NCBI GenBank assembly: GCA_014529385.2
Contig: CM043966.1
Span: 99,212,087 to 99,276,086 of the forward strand
Source: Adiantum capillus-veneris
Lineage: Eukaryota > Streptophyta > Polypodiopsida > Polypodiales > Pteridaceae
DNA length: 64,000 nucleotides
Reading direction: 5' to 3'
In this document: piece by piece, positions 53,337 to 64,000 of the stretch
How the letters are laid out: the number at the start of each line of letters is the position of its first letter
How positions within the stretch are numbered: position 1 is the stretch's first letter
Position numbers and translations under genes: made by a program
The notes under the pieces: generated by a model
Databases searched by the model: none
Told to the model about the DNA's origin: nothing
The model's input: only the letters and a program-made list of their open reading frames with translations

Positions 53337-54228
53337 ATGGGTAACACCATCCCCATTGTACATACACCAGCTTTCAACAAGTCAATAAAGAGCTCTATTT
53401 CCGTGTACATGATTTTTTTTAAAGACTCTCAAAATGAACCTAATGCTTTAGCAAAAGAAAATAAAAGCAACCAAAAGGAATTAGAGTTATCCAATTTTCT
53501 CAAGGGGTTTCAAGATGGTTTTATTGACGACATCCCTTGTGAGCTACCTCCTAAACGAGGTAATGATGACCATGCAATTGAACTTCTTCCAGGAATTTCA
53601 CCGCCTAATAATCCTCCTTATAGAGTTTCTCAAGCTCAACAAGAGGAGATTATGCGGCAAGTGCATGAGTTAGTTGAGAAGGGTATGGTTAGGCCAAGCT
53701 CATCTCCATTTTTCTCACCTGTGCTATTAGTGCAAAAGAAAGACGGCACATATCGTATGTGTGTCGACTATAGAGCACTAAATAGGATCACTATCAAGAA
53801 TAGGTTTCCCGTTCCACGGGTAGAAGACCTATTTGATAAGCTACAAGGATCGACCTACTTCAGTAGGGTTGACCTAAAGAGTGGCTATCATCAAATAAGG
53901 ATAGTTGATCAAGACATTGTAAAGACCGCATTTCGTACTACATTTGGTCTTTACGAATACATTGTCATGCCTTTTGGCTTGACCAATGCACCAACTACAT
54001 TCAACCGCTTGATGGAGAAGCTGTTCAGGCCTCATCGAACCTTCACTGGAGTGTTCTTTGATGATATTATCATCTACTCTAATTCATTGGAGGAACACAA
54101 GCAACACCTCCAGGTAATATTTCAAGTTTTAAGAGAGAATAAACTTTATGTTAATCGAAAGAAAAGTGAATTTTTCTTGCAAGAGATTCAGTATTTAGGT
54201 CACATTATCAGATTGCATCCAAATGGAT
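53337..54228 (+). pseudogene. chromovirus reverse transcriptase, first part
   Basis: In-frame continuation after the TAG. It contains [71 protein letters not shown] and the active site GVFFDDIIIYS. After YLGHIIRLHPNGS it runs into an LTR fragment at about 54229, so the thumb and connection are displaced to 54346. Confidence 0.88.
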
Positions 54229-54345
54229 CCATATGAGAGTTTAGTTTAAATATTTAATTACCTAAAGCTGTCACAAAAGGGGAAAGGGGGACACATGTCA
54301 GAAGGCTATCACTTATGCTGCTTAATTGTAATTGGCTTGACTAAG
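54229..54345 (+). repeat. LTR patch inside reverse transcriptase
   Basis: About 115 bases of LTR (ATGAGAGTTTAGTTTAAA to GTAATTGGCTTGACT) separate two halves of RT that are contiguous in an intact element. Confidence 0.85.
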
Positions 54346-55480
54346 AGGTAATAAAAGGATGGCCTAAACCAAGGAATCTTCATGAACTAAGAAGGTTCAT
54401 AGGTATGTGTGCATACTATAGACGCTTCATAGAAAAGTTCTCACAAATTGCTGGACCATTACATGACCTAACAAAGAAAAGCGTTAGGTATACATGGTCT
54501 GCTAAGGAGAACAATGCTTTCGAAAAGCTTATCTCTCAACCTGTGCTTACACTACCGGATCTCTCAAAACCATTTGAGGTGCAATGCGATGCTTGTGGTG
54601 ATTGTCTTGGAGCTATTTTGCTCCAAGAAGGGCACGCCTTAGGCTATGAGAGTCGAAGGCTCGACCCTGTTGAGCAAGCTCTAGGCATATACGAAAAGGA
54701 ACTCCTTGCAGTTCTACATGCCTTAGACTCATGGAAGCACTATTTATTGGGGACTCCTTTCATTCTGCGAACGGATCACCAAAGCTTAAGTACTTCATGA
54801 CGCAGACCAAGCTCTCTGACAAAAAAATGAGGTGGGAAAATTTCCTTTCGCAATTTCATTTTCATATTGCTCACATTGCTGGCAAGCATAATCAAGTAGC
54901 TGATGCACTCTCAAGACGGCCGAGAGTGAATGCGGTTTCCATAGCAACTCACAATGATCTATCTTCGATGTTAGATGAGTATGCTATTGATCCCGATTTT
55001 AGAGATGTGATTTCAGCCCTTCCATTAGGGAAGAAAGAAGAACCATTTACTTTACAAGATGGTTATCTTCTCTATGGCAATAGACTATGCGTTACTAACT
55101 CACTACGTGAAAAAGTAATGTATGAATCTCATGCTCCACCTTATGCGGGGCATAGAGGGATTCAGTCTACCTTAAAGGGAATTGAAACACATTTCTATTG
55201 GCCTACCATGAAAGTTAACATATAAGAGTATGTTTCCAAATGTGTGGTATGCCAAAAGACAAAATTTGATAGAGGGAAGCAACTTGGATTGCTTCAACCC
55301 TTGCCAATCGCTAATTCACCATGGGAGAGCATATCCATGGATTTTGTCTTTGGATTGCCTAAGTCTATCCATGGGAATATGGGAATATGGACGATAGTAG
55401 ACAGGTTTAGTAAACAAGCTCATTTTATACCTGTCAAAAAGACTATCAAAGCCCATCAAATGGCAACCCTCTCCTCTATG
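54346..55480 (+). pseudogene. RT end, RNase H and integrase N-terminal part
   Basis: GWPKPRNLHELRRFIGM and YYRRFIEKFSQIAGPLHDLT end the RT. RNase H follows (FEVQCDACGDCLGAILLQEG, YEKELLAVLHAL, RTDHQSL). One base is missing after DHQSL, shifting the frame to FMTQTKLSDKKMRWENFLSQ and IAGKHNQVADALSRRP. The integrase zinc-binding region has H-x3-H-like HAPPYAGHRG and CVVCQ, with a TAA between. The catalytic core begins ([27 protein letters not shown]) and is cut at about 55480. Confidence 0.87.
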
Positions 55481-56415
55481 CCATGCTTGGGGAAACGTAA
55501 GAGAACATGATGCTTTTATTCTCTTTGACCCTGGTTCTACTCACAATTTTATATCTATAGAGTTGGCCACCAAGCTAGGAATACAATCCTACAAGATGGG
55601 AGATGTCCTACCCGCAGACAGTGCCTTCAAGGGGCAAGAAGCTTCAGTCACTCCCTTAATCGGGAAATTGAGGCTTCATGTCCAAGGCTATGTGGACAAA
55701 GAGGACTTCTTTATCTCTCCTCTCAAGCATGAGGATGTAATCCTAGGGGCACCATGGTTTGACCGCCTGGCTGCCGATGTTAAATTTCCTGAAAGGAGAA
55801 TCTCCTTTAAGTTCAGGGAAAAAGACATGTATATAGATGCTAAGGAAATGGGTAACACCATCCCCATTGTACATACACCAGCTTTCAACAAGTCAATAAA
55901 GAGCTCTATTTCCGTGTACATGATTTTTGTTAAAGACTCTCAAAATGAACCTAATGCTTTAGCAAAAGAAAATAAAAGCAACCAAAAGGAATTAGAGTTA
56001 TCCAATTTTCTCAAGGGGTTTCAAGATGTTTATATTGACGACATCCCTTGTGAGCTACCTCCTAAACGAGGTAATGATGACCATGCAATTGAACTTCTTC
56101 CAGGAAGTTCACCGCCTAATAAACCTCCTTATAGAGTTTCTCAAGCTCAACAAGAGGAGATTATGCGGCAAGTGCATGAGTTAGTTGAGAAGGGTATGGT
56201 TAGTCCAAGCTCATCTCCATTTTGCTCACCTGTGCTATTAGTGCAAAAGAAAGACGGCACATATCGTATGTGTGTCGACTATAGAGCACTAAATAGGATC
56301 ACTATCAAGAATAGGTTTCCCGTTCCACGGGTAGAAGACCTATTTGATAAGCTACAAGGATCGACCTACTTCAGTAGGGTTGACCTAAAAAGTGGCTATC
56401 ATCAAATAAGGATAG
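55481..56415 (+). pseudogene. inserted second copy of protease and RT start, within integrase
   Basis: A 935-base segment equivalent to about 52955-53900, nearly identical to it: protease ([11 protein letters not shown] side, [12 protein letters not shown]) through [20 protein letters not shown] and SGYHQIRIV. It is joined at its left end to integrase in a shared CTC and at its right end back to integrase in a shared AGT. About 108 bases of integrase are duplicated on both sides. Confidence 0.88.
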
Positions 56416-57475
56416 TCTATCCATGGGAATACGGGAATATGGACGATAGTAGACAGGTTTAGTAAACAAGCCCATTTTATACCTGTCAAAAAGACTATCA
56501 AAGCCCATCAAATGGCAACCCTCTTTATTTCACAAATTTTCAAGTACCATGGCTTGCCCATGTCCATAGTGTCGGATAGAGATCCTAGAATGACCAGTAA
56601 TTTTTGGAAGGGTCTCTTTGAGAATTTAGGAACAAGGCTAAACTTCTCTTCGGCCTATCATCTACAAACTCATGGCCAAAGTGAAATAGCTAACCTAACC
56701 ATTCTGGATCTACTAAAAGCCTATGTAACGGAAGTAGATCAAAGATCCCAATGGGAGAAGTACTTACCCTTAGTGGAGTATGCTTACTATAACACTGTAC
56801 ATACTTCCACGGGAAAAGCACCTTTCGAGGTAATTGAGGGAAGATCAAAAAGTCCCTTGCTACTTAAGGTACATGGGAAGATCTTCGCTGCAGATGAGTA
56901 TATCCGAGACCTACAATAATCTTTCCAAAAGATTAAGGATGCTATCTCTATCTCACAGCAAAGGCAAAAGGCTGCTGCTGACAAGCACAGAAGAGCCCAA
57001 GCCTTGAAAGAAAACGATTGGGTCTTGTTAAAGTTTCCCAAGGCTCGGTTAAGGCACACAACGGGCAAGAATCCTACGGGTCACCAAAAGTACTATGCTA
57101 AACTAGCAAAAAGGTACTATGGTCCCTTTCAGAGTCTTAGGCCAATCAAAGAGATGGCCTATCAACTCAAGTTGCCCAATCATTGGCTCATACACAATGC
57201 TTTTCATGTGAGCCTAATAAAGCCTTACAAAGGAGAGCCACCTCAAGAACCAACTATTGAAGACCCACCGGAGATCGAGGACCAAGAAGAGGTGCTGCAG
57301 CCCTAGTCCATTCTCCGACATGAAGACAAGGTACTAAGAGGCGGTAAGACTATCCGACGATATCTTATTAAGGTTAAGAATTATCCGTTTGAAGATGCTA
57401 GATGGATGCAAGGCATACAATTAAAGGATAACCTAAACCTTGTCAATGCTTACAATGATTTCCAAGAGTAAGTAA
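56416..57475 (+). pseudogene. chromovirus integrase core, C-terminus and chromodomain
   Basis: In the frame opening at 56512: FISQIFKYHGLPMSIVSDRD with the second catalytic Asp, then HLQTHGQSEIANLTILDLLK with the Glu. After stops at about 56917 (TAA where the 50-kb copy has GAA) and 57304 (TAG for GAG) come KTIRRYLIKVKNYPFEDARW and the terminal LKDNLNLVNAYND. The end is a chromodomain-like region. With 49801-50605 this gives two integrase-chromodomain copies in opposite orientation, about 6.8 kb apart. Confidence 0.87.
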
Positions 57476-57827
57476 ATCTACAAAATGTTAAAAATGAACA
57501 AAATTTTTGTCCTATAAGACTCTCTTTTTCTTTATTTGTGCACAAAAATGAAGTAGTATGCATGCTTAGATCAAGTTTGCGGAGAGGACGTCTCCCAAAC
57601 ACCAAGTAGAGCTTGTCACTCTACTATGGAAGACTGATAGGACTAATGTGCAGACATGCTTGCGGCAGCCTCAGGCTCTCAAGCGTCAAATGGACTAGTC
57701 ATCCATTGTGGAATGATGTCGTAGGGTAACATAGGGATCCTCTACCTGCTAAGAAAAGGACTCATGAACATGCTTTATCTTCTCTACACCATACTCGAGG
57801 AGGACTATGATTTCAAGAGAGAGGTAA
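57476..57827 (+). other. chromovirus 3' untranslated region and polypurine tract
   Basis: Non-coding, matching the inverted copy at 49445-49800. The PPT (CAAGAGAGAGGTAA, 57814-57827) is directly followed by the LTR start TGTCATAATAATC at 57828. Confidence 0.85.
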
Positions 57828-58873
57828 TGTCATAATAATCAATATCTAATTCTCCTAAATGATTTTCTCATATTAAACTGATCATGTAATGTGGGGAAGG
57901 CCAGGGGAGAAAAAGATAGAATATTGGTTAAGCTAGTAGACCGGCCACAGTAGGGATCCAAAGGAGGGAAAATAGGGATCCAAAGGGGGGGCCATCTGCA
58001 AAAGAGCCATGTGAAACAATGGGATAAAAAGACCCTAAGGTTCAGCCCATTAAGACTTCCAAAATGCTAGATTTACTCTAGCTTAATTCTCATTGCACTA
58101 GCTAGTCTTGAAGGAACACAAAGAATTGTATTGTACAATGTCTCTCTTGATGGGAGAAACCATAATACAAAGCCTTTTGGAGGGGGGACCGGCTCCATGA
58201 AAATCCGGTCCTCAACTGTTGTCAATAGCTTAATTTCTCTCTCTTTTGAAAGTATTGTCGATGCTATCTAACTAGGTGTTATGCTTTTTGTTGCTCTCTC
58301 CACCCAAGCACTCTTGTGATTCTCAGTAGGAATCTATTCTAATAAAATGCCCACTATGTTCATGCTAATTTCCGCTACACATAAGATATTAGGCCAATAT
58401 TAAACTGATCATTTAATGTGGGGAAGGCTAGGGGAGAAAAAGCTAGAATATTGGTTAAGCTAGCAGACCGGCCACAATAGGGATCCAAAGGAGGGAAAAT
58501 AGGGATCCAAAGGGGGGGCCATCTGCAAAAGAGCCATGTGCAACAATGGGCTAAAAAGACCCTAAGGTTCAGCCCATTAAGACTTCCAAAATGCTAAGGT
58601 TCCAAAATTCAAAGGTTGTGTCCAAAGGTCAACCGTAGGGAAAATTGGATGCTTTGTGTGTGCCCTAAAAGCCTTTGCACATCCCTACATGGGAGGGGGC
58701 GATCCCTAAAGGTAGGGGATGAGAGAGCAAGACACACACACACACACAGGCTCCCTTTACACAAAGGGAATGAGGGACACATGTCAGCTCCCTAGGCCAG
58801 ATGCCCACAAGGTGTGCCCAATTTCTATTGGATGACCCTTGAAGTGGATCAATGAGAATTAAGCTAGAGTAAA
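57828..58873 (+). repeat. rearranged chromovirus LTR pieces, + orientation
   Basis: Three pieces: 57828 to about 58080 (LTR start), 58081-58394 (LTR end part, stopping just before the terminal ATTAAATGTTACA), and 58395-58873 (LTR start part again, beginning about 40 bases in). The pieces have the same orientation but are out of order. Confidence 0.8.
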
Positions 58874-59338
58874 ATCAAACTTATCAATATTAATTTCACT
58901 CTCTTTACTATTGTCAGCCATTCTAACAACTTTTAGGTGTAAACGTTTTAGGTGTACTTTGGCACTTCAAGCCCTAGTTGCTACTCCTCTTTACCCCTTT
59001 AGAAAAAGCACTCAAGCTACTGTACCCGCGGCTCGAATACCATTAATTGCAAGGAATAGAAGAGAGGGTCTTTCGACACCAAAACATCACCGGCTCCTAT
59101 CAAGCTTCTAATAGCTCAATAGTGGTTAAGCCGTAGGCAAGCCCCGTAGGACTCTACTATTAAGACCATAGCTCTTGACGGTGATGCCCCGTTAACTGCA
59201 CGAAGGCAGGCGCACTCCAAGGCTGAAAAATCCCTATTCTACCTACTCACAGGCAATTAATAATACCAACCATTTGTAGCTAGCTTGAGGACCTCCCTTC
59301 TTGAGCAAGAAAAGAGAAACCTTGAGCTCTGATACCAA
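58874..59338 (-). other. chromovirus leader with initiator-Met primer-binding site
   Basis: On the - strand TGGTATCAGAGCTC (59337-59324) lies one base inside the LTR end and is the classic initiator-Met PBS. About 450 bases of leader without a supported gene follow. It belongs to an element in - orientation whose body is not present next to it. Confidence 0.82.
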
Positions 59339-60532
59339 TGTAACATTAAATGGCCTAATAACTTATGTGTAGCGGAAATTAGCATGAACATAGTGGGCAT
59401 TTCATTAGAATAGATTCTTAATGAGAATTACAAGAGTGCTTGGGTGGAGAGAGCAACAAAAAGCATAACACCTAGTTAGATAGCATCGACAATACTTTTA
59501 AAAGAAAGAGAAATTAAGCTATTGACAACAGTTGAGGACCGGATTTTCATGGAGCCGGTCCCCCCTCCAAAAGGATTTGTATTATGGTTTCTCCCATCAA
59601 GAGAGACATTGTACAATACAATTCTTTGTGTTCCTTCAAGACTAGCTAGTGCAATGAAGATGGAAACTTCATGCACTAAGCAAAACACTTAACAAACACA
59701 ACTTGAATTATCCCCGTTCTCAGACCCAAGACCTCACACACCTTCGAAGATGGTGAGAGCTAGCAGGGTATGAGAGTAGATTGAGAGGAAGAAGGAGTAT
59801 CTTACGAGAAAGATGTACATCTCCTCACATAATCACTCATATGTAGCATAGCTTAGCTTAGTAATTAGCTTGGTAGAGGAGATGAGCATGCATTGAAGCT
59901 TGGCTCTTGGTTGGATTTGCATCCACATGCCAAGAGAGTGTTGATGTAGGCTTCTATCTCACAAGCTTGGAGTAGGTGATGAGTTCTCCATTAAAGCTTG
60001 GGAAGATATAGTCTTCTCTTTCTTCACACATGAGCTTGTGTGAGTATGTGTGTGATAATGCCTTGCAAAAATCAGGCCCCCCTCTCTCTCTTGGGTGAGC
60101 CCTCTTGCTAATTGCTCTTGCTGAAGCCTCATTGGCCCTCCCCAAGTCAAGCCAATTACAATTAAGCAGCATAAGTGATAGCCTTCTGACATGTGTCCCC
60201 CTTTCCCCTTTTGTGAGAGCTTTAGGTAAATAAATAATTAAACTAAACTCTCATTGGACCCCTTTGCCTCCTGGCCAATAGGAATCAGGCAAGCCATGGG
60301 GCTCCTTAATGCTCATTGGACCCCTTGGGAGACTACCCAATAGTCTTCTAGGAGACTTAATTCTCATTGGTTTCTTTTATTAAATGTTTTTAAATTAATT
60401 AAACTAGATTTACTCTAGCTTAATTCTCATTGGTCCACCTCAAGGGTCATCCAATAGAAATTGGGCACACCTTGTGGGCATCTGGCCTAGGGAGCTGACA
60501 TGTGTACCTCATTCCCTTTGTGTAAAGTGAGC

Positions 60533-60574
<42 letters not shown>

Positions 60575-60951
60575 CTTTCTCTCTCATCCCCTACCTTTAG
60601 GGCTCGCCCCCTCCCATGTAGGGATGTGCAAAGACTTTTAGGGCACACACAAAGCATCCAATTTTCCCTAGGGTTGACCTTTGGACACAACCTTTGAATT
60701 TTGGAACCTTAGCATTTTGGAAGTCTTAATGGGCTAAACCTTAGGGTCTTTTTAGCCCATTGGTTCACATGGCTCTTTTGCAGATGGCCTCCCCTTTGGA
60801 TCCCTATTTTCCCTCCTTTGGATCCCTACTGTGGCTGGTCTGCTAGCTTAACCAATATTTTAGCTTTTTCTCCCCTGGCATTCCCCACATTAAATGATCA
60901 GTTTAATATGAGGAAATCATTTAGGAGAATTAGATATTGATTATTATGACA
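59339..60951 (-). repeat. complete chromovirus LTR (1,613 bases)
   Basis: The only full-length LTR of the family in the window: TGTAACATT at 59339 to ATTATGACA at 60951. It contains a GT microsatellite at 60537-60573. Its outer end abuts another retroelement's gag at 60952. Confidence 0.9.
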
Positions 60952-63900
60952 CCTCATCACGAAGAAAACCGGGTGACACTAAAGCCAGTTCAAGGCTACA
61001 TGAGTCACTATTTCCAACAGACTGGTTTGAAGGACTCGGGACAGGACCAATTGCAAGGAGACCGGGAGTTGAACCAAATAGACGTGTCAGACCAGCTGAT
61101 CTTCAAAAATGGGTCAGAAAATACAGTGGATTTGGGGATCCATATATCGACTTAGCAAGCTTTGGAAGTGCTAAGGGCAAAACACATATTTGATTTTCAT
61201 ACTCAATTTGAGGGATTTGGAATGACATTGGAAGGAAAAGAACTGACATGGTTCCAAAACATTCCACCAAGGTTGATCATGGACTTGAATACATTAGCTC
61301 AAGGATTTGTAGCTGCATGTTCCAAAACAGGGATCAAACATAATACGGTAGCTCAAATCTATAGCTTCAACAGAAACAAGGTGAGTCTATTAGGGATTGT
61401 GCAACTAGAATGAAACAATACATTGCAAGATGCCCAGAACTAGAAATACCTGCAGAAGAAAGATTAGTATCATTGTTTCTAGAGGGACTGCTAAACAAAG
61501 AACTTCATGCTATATTGTATAGCAAGAAACATATGACCCTAGAAGAGTGTGTATTGGATGCCAGTGACTTGGGAGACAATTTTGATATTTTCAATGAAGA
61601 AGATGTCCTTAAGGATAATCAAAGTGAGAAAACAACATCCACCAAACTAGCACAAGTGGGAACGGGTGCTGTAGCACTGCTTACAGCCATAGAAGACATG
61701 CTCAAAAGGATGAATGAAATTGATGAATAACATGCAAAAAGAACCTATGAGGGGACTTGGGCAAGGGAAACCTCAACATGAACAACCAATTAGGCCGCAA
61801 AAATGGTGTGCAATCGAGGGTAAATGGACCAACCATGAGACCAATGAGTGCTATTACTGACCAAAGTATGACAAAAATGTTCAATATGTGCCTATGAGGC
61901 CACCAGGACAACCCATGCACAAATATCAGCCTAATATGTCCCAAGCTCAAAGATCACCGATGGGTATGGAAAGAACTCAACGCGTGTTGGGTCAACAACT
62001 TCCATATCCTGGACATAATGTAGTGCCTATAAAGTATATGCATGTAGAGGGAGTCATAGCTGAACAAGCATTAGTGCCTCTTACACCCTATGTTGAGCCT
62101 AGTCCATCTACAATAATGGTAGACGGAGAGTGGTATAATTCACATCCACCACCAATGGAAGAACCTGCAACTTATATTACACCGGAGCTTATAGCAATAT
62201 ACTATGTAGCTAATCAAGGTGTTAGACCTCCGATGGTAAGACCCATGATTAAGCCAAGAACTAGAAACTGTCATAGCTGTGGTGCAGATGATCATTGGAA
62301 AAGTGAATGACCAGAGCTTGACAAGAACATTAAGCTAGTTGAAGCTTTCTATACACAATGCTGCAAAGAGGGAGGAAACTTCCTCAAAGATTGTCCAAAC
62401 AATCCTTTAAACAGGGTAAAACAGTAGTGAACCTATTGTTCCAATCAAGGTAATCACCGGAGCCCAGGTTAAGAAAAAGGAACATAACTCCTATGATGAT
62501 GGGAGAATACTAAAATTTCCTCTCAAAAGACCAAGAGAAGAAGAAGCCAAAGGTATGAGATAAGAAAACAAAAACAAAGGATTGAAATCTAGGAGATTGC
62601 CAAGAAACTATTCCAGGAAAAAGTGAAAGAAACTGGAAGTGAACTCAAGGAAACCACGGTGAAATCTAGAGGATCAATTTTGGTAGACAAAATTTTTGAG
62701 CCAATCAATACAGCCTTGGAAGCTTACCAAGTGGGACTTAAAGCAGGCCAAAATATGGAGAACAAATGGAAAAACTATCCTTCTCCAAATATGGAAGGAG
62801 CTAAGCTTGAAGCTTATCAAAATCTGGTAAGAATTACTCAAGAGATGCTCAAAAAACAAAAACCCAAGTTCGAGAGTATAGAAAAACCTGAGGAGCTTGT
62901 GGTAGGAACCAGTAACAAGAAATTTGGAGTGGTGGTAGAATTTGACCTTGAAACTAAAGAGCCAAAACTCATAGTGCCTGACAGTGAAGATGCCTTAGAT
63001 GGAATTTCTTTCGTAGAAGAAGACTGGCCAGGCCCACTTATGAGAAAAAGTTAGAGAGATTAATGATGGGAGCCTAACTTTGAAGTCAGCTCCTATAGAG
63101 GAAGTTTGGCTAGACAATCTACCTCCTGATATGGACATGGATGTATCCTTGTATGGGGATTGCGGCTCTGAAGCTTCAAGAATTTCTAAACCAATGACTT
63201 TGAAAACACTACCCTCTTACTTGGGAGATAATGAAAATGAATCCATAGTGTGTAAAACCACTCAGATAAAAAGAGTGGAACATACCCTAGAGTTAGACAA
63301 CATCCATTCAATCATGTCTACACCCATTCAATGCACTCTTACCTTAGGAGAACTATTAAAAATAAAACCAAATTTATGGAATGATCTACAAAAACTTCTA
63401 GAGAAGGTGGGGATAACAGGGCTAATCGCAAAAAATTAGGAAAATTAAAATACAAATTGGATAACAAAGAGATAAATTCCGTCCCAATAAATAAAGTCGG
63501 AGAATACTATGAAGAGAAAGAAGGAACCACAACCCTTCCAGTGAGATATAATAATATAGAAACCATGGCGATACTAGATAGTGGGGCAGACATAGCCATA
63601 GCCACGAAAGTAGTATGGGAATCATGGGGAAAACCAACCATTAGACAAACTCAAATGAAATTGCAATTGGCTGATTGGACATATCGAAAGACCCTTAGGA
63701 CTGCTTGAAAAAGTGATAGTTAATTCCTATGGAATTGATTATCAGCATACTTTTGCAATAGTGGAATTTGGAAAGAAACTCAATTATGAAATCATCTTAG
63801 GAAGAACTTTCATGCGACAAGTACAACTCATTCGGTATTGGGGAAACAATTACCTGTACTTAAAGCAAGTGGGATCAATAACAAGGGTTAATCTAAAGGA

Positions 63901-64000
63901 TCACACTTATAGAGATGTCATGAAAACGCCCATACAAGAATTTGACCCGGTCTCTTCGGCTGAAACTAAGCTTCCATATTGGTTGAACAAAGACACACCT
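60952..64000 (+). pseudogene. gag and protease region of another Ty3-like element (decayed, runs off the window)
   Basis: Successive + strand frames. 60952-61730 is gag (FEGFGMTLEGKELTWFQNIP, RCPELEIPAEERLVSLFLEG). 61888-62310 is Pro/Met-rich and ends at a knuckle, CHSCGADDHWKSE, whose last Cys codon has become TGA. 62623-63054 and 63080-63439 form an acidic linker region (TLTLGELLKIKPNLWNDLQK). 63457-63708 is protease with AILDSGADIAIAT; after a shift near 63700 it continues with NYEIILGRTFMRQ. Stops and shifts separate all frames, so it is inactive. Polymerase, if any, is beyond 64,000. The protease tail resembles that of the older element at 42.3 kb. Confidence 0.72.

Larger units (their letters stand above)
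46286..60951. mobile_element. scrambled block of one chromovirus (Ty3/gypsy) family
   Basis: At least fifteen segments from a single family occur in mixed order and orientation. They include gag, zinc knuckle and protease, RT, RNase H, integrase with chromodomain, 3' untranslated region, PPT, PBS (initiator-Met type) and LTR pieces. Repeated segments are nearly identical to each other, so the rearrangements are recent or the copies were. Several joints fall in 3-7 bases shared by the two parent sequences. No single intact element can be drawn through it. The segments are listed separately. Confidence 0.88.

Noticed and set aside
1-64000. CRISPR arrays, rRNA genes, bacterial-style operons, or a defence system
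   Set aside because: Repeats are microsatellites, LTRs and transposon ends; gene structure and element types are those of a plant nuclear genome.

Overview
The window is plant nuclear DNA made almost entirely of transposable elements. The evidence is the element families: CACTA (En/Spm) DNA transposons with plant-type accessory domains, and Ty3/gypsy LTR retrotransposons of a dual-RNase-H (Tat-like) type and a chromodomain (chromovirus) type. Splice sites are plant-like, and there are long CT/GA/GT microsatellites. Nothing fixes the species; a vascular plant with a large, repeat-rich genome fits. I see no rRNA, intact tRNA, CRISPR or prokaryotic-style operon, and no host gene I can name.

Layout. 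(1) 1-12,237: a decayed CACTA-like element on the + strand is interrupted inside its second gene by a younger CACTA element, CACTA-1 (4336-11929, genes on the - strand). CACTA-1 has CACTACAAGAGG/CCTCTTGTAGTG ends and a 3-bp AAG target duplication. It carries a six-exon transposase gene that reads open through all exons, and a second gene broken by a stop codon. (2) 12,238-23,658: low-coding DNA with microsatellites, two poly-C tracts flanking a small inverted-end tRNA-like element, a broken gag-protease fragment, a probable LTR with PPT and TATA box, and a few unrecognised exon-like frames. (3) 23,659-29,711: CACTA-2, a sister of CACTA-1 (AGT target duplication). An in-frame deletion of about 2 kb has removed the transposase catalytic core and fused the remaining domains. 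(4) 29,712-46,285: an older - strand LTR element that seems to have gag and a protease-like segment but no polymerase. It is split by a young 11.3-kb Tat-like retrotransposon (30,859-42,167) with 2.72-kb LTRs that are nearly identical. (5) 46,286-60,951: a scrambled block from one chromovirus family. It holds pieces of gag, protease, RT, RNase H, integrase-chromodomain and LTR in both orientations, several joined at short microhomologies, and a palindrome of two LTRs around a primer-binding site. (6) 60,952-64,000: a decayed + strand gag-protease region of another Ty3-like element, running off the window.

How the parts relate. CACTA-1 could in principle supply transposase to itself and to CACTA-2, because their ends and subterminal GCGTCGCTAT repeats match. 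The second-gene product is interrupted in both copies by different CGA-to-TGA changes. The Tat-like element has a nearly continuous gag-pol frame with one in-frame UAG, and a leader holding two related ~70-codon frames. The nesting gives a relative order: the outer CACTA predates CACTA-1; the polymerase-less retroelement predates both the Tat-like insertion and, if its LTR reaches 29,712, CACTA-2.
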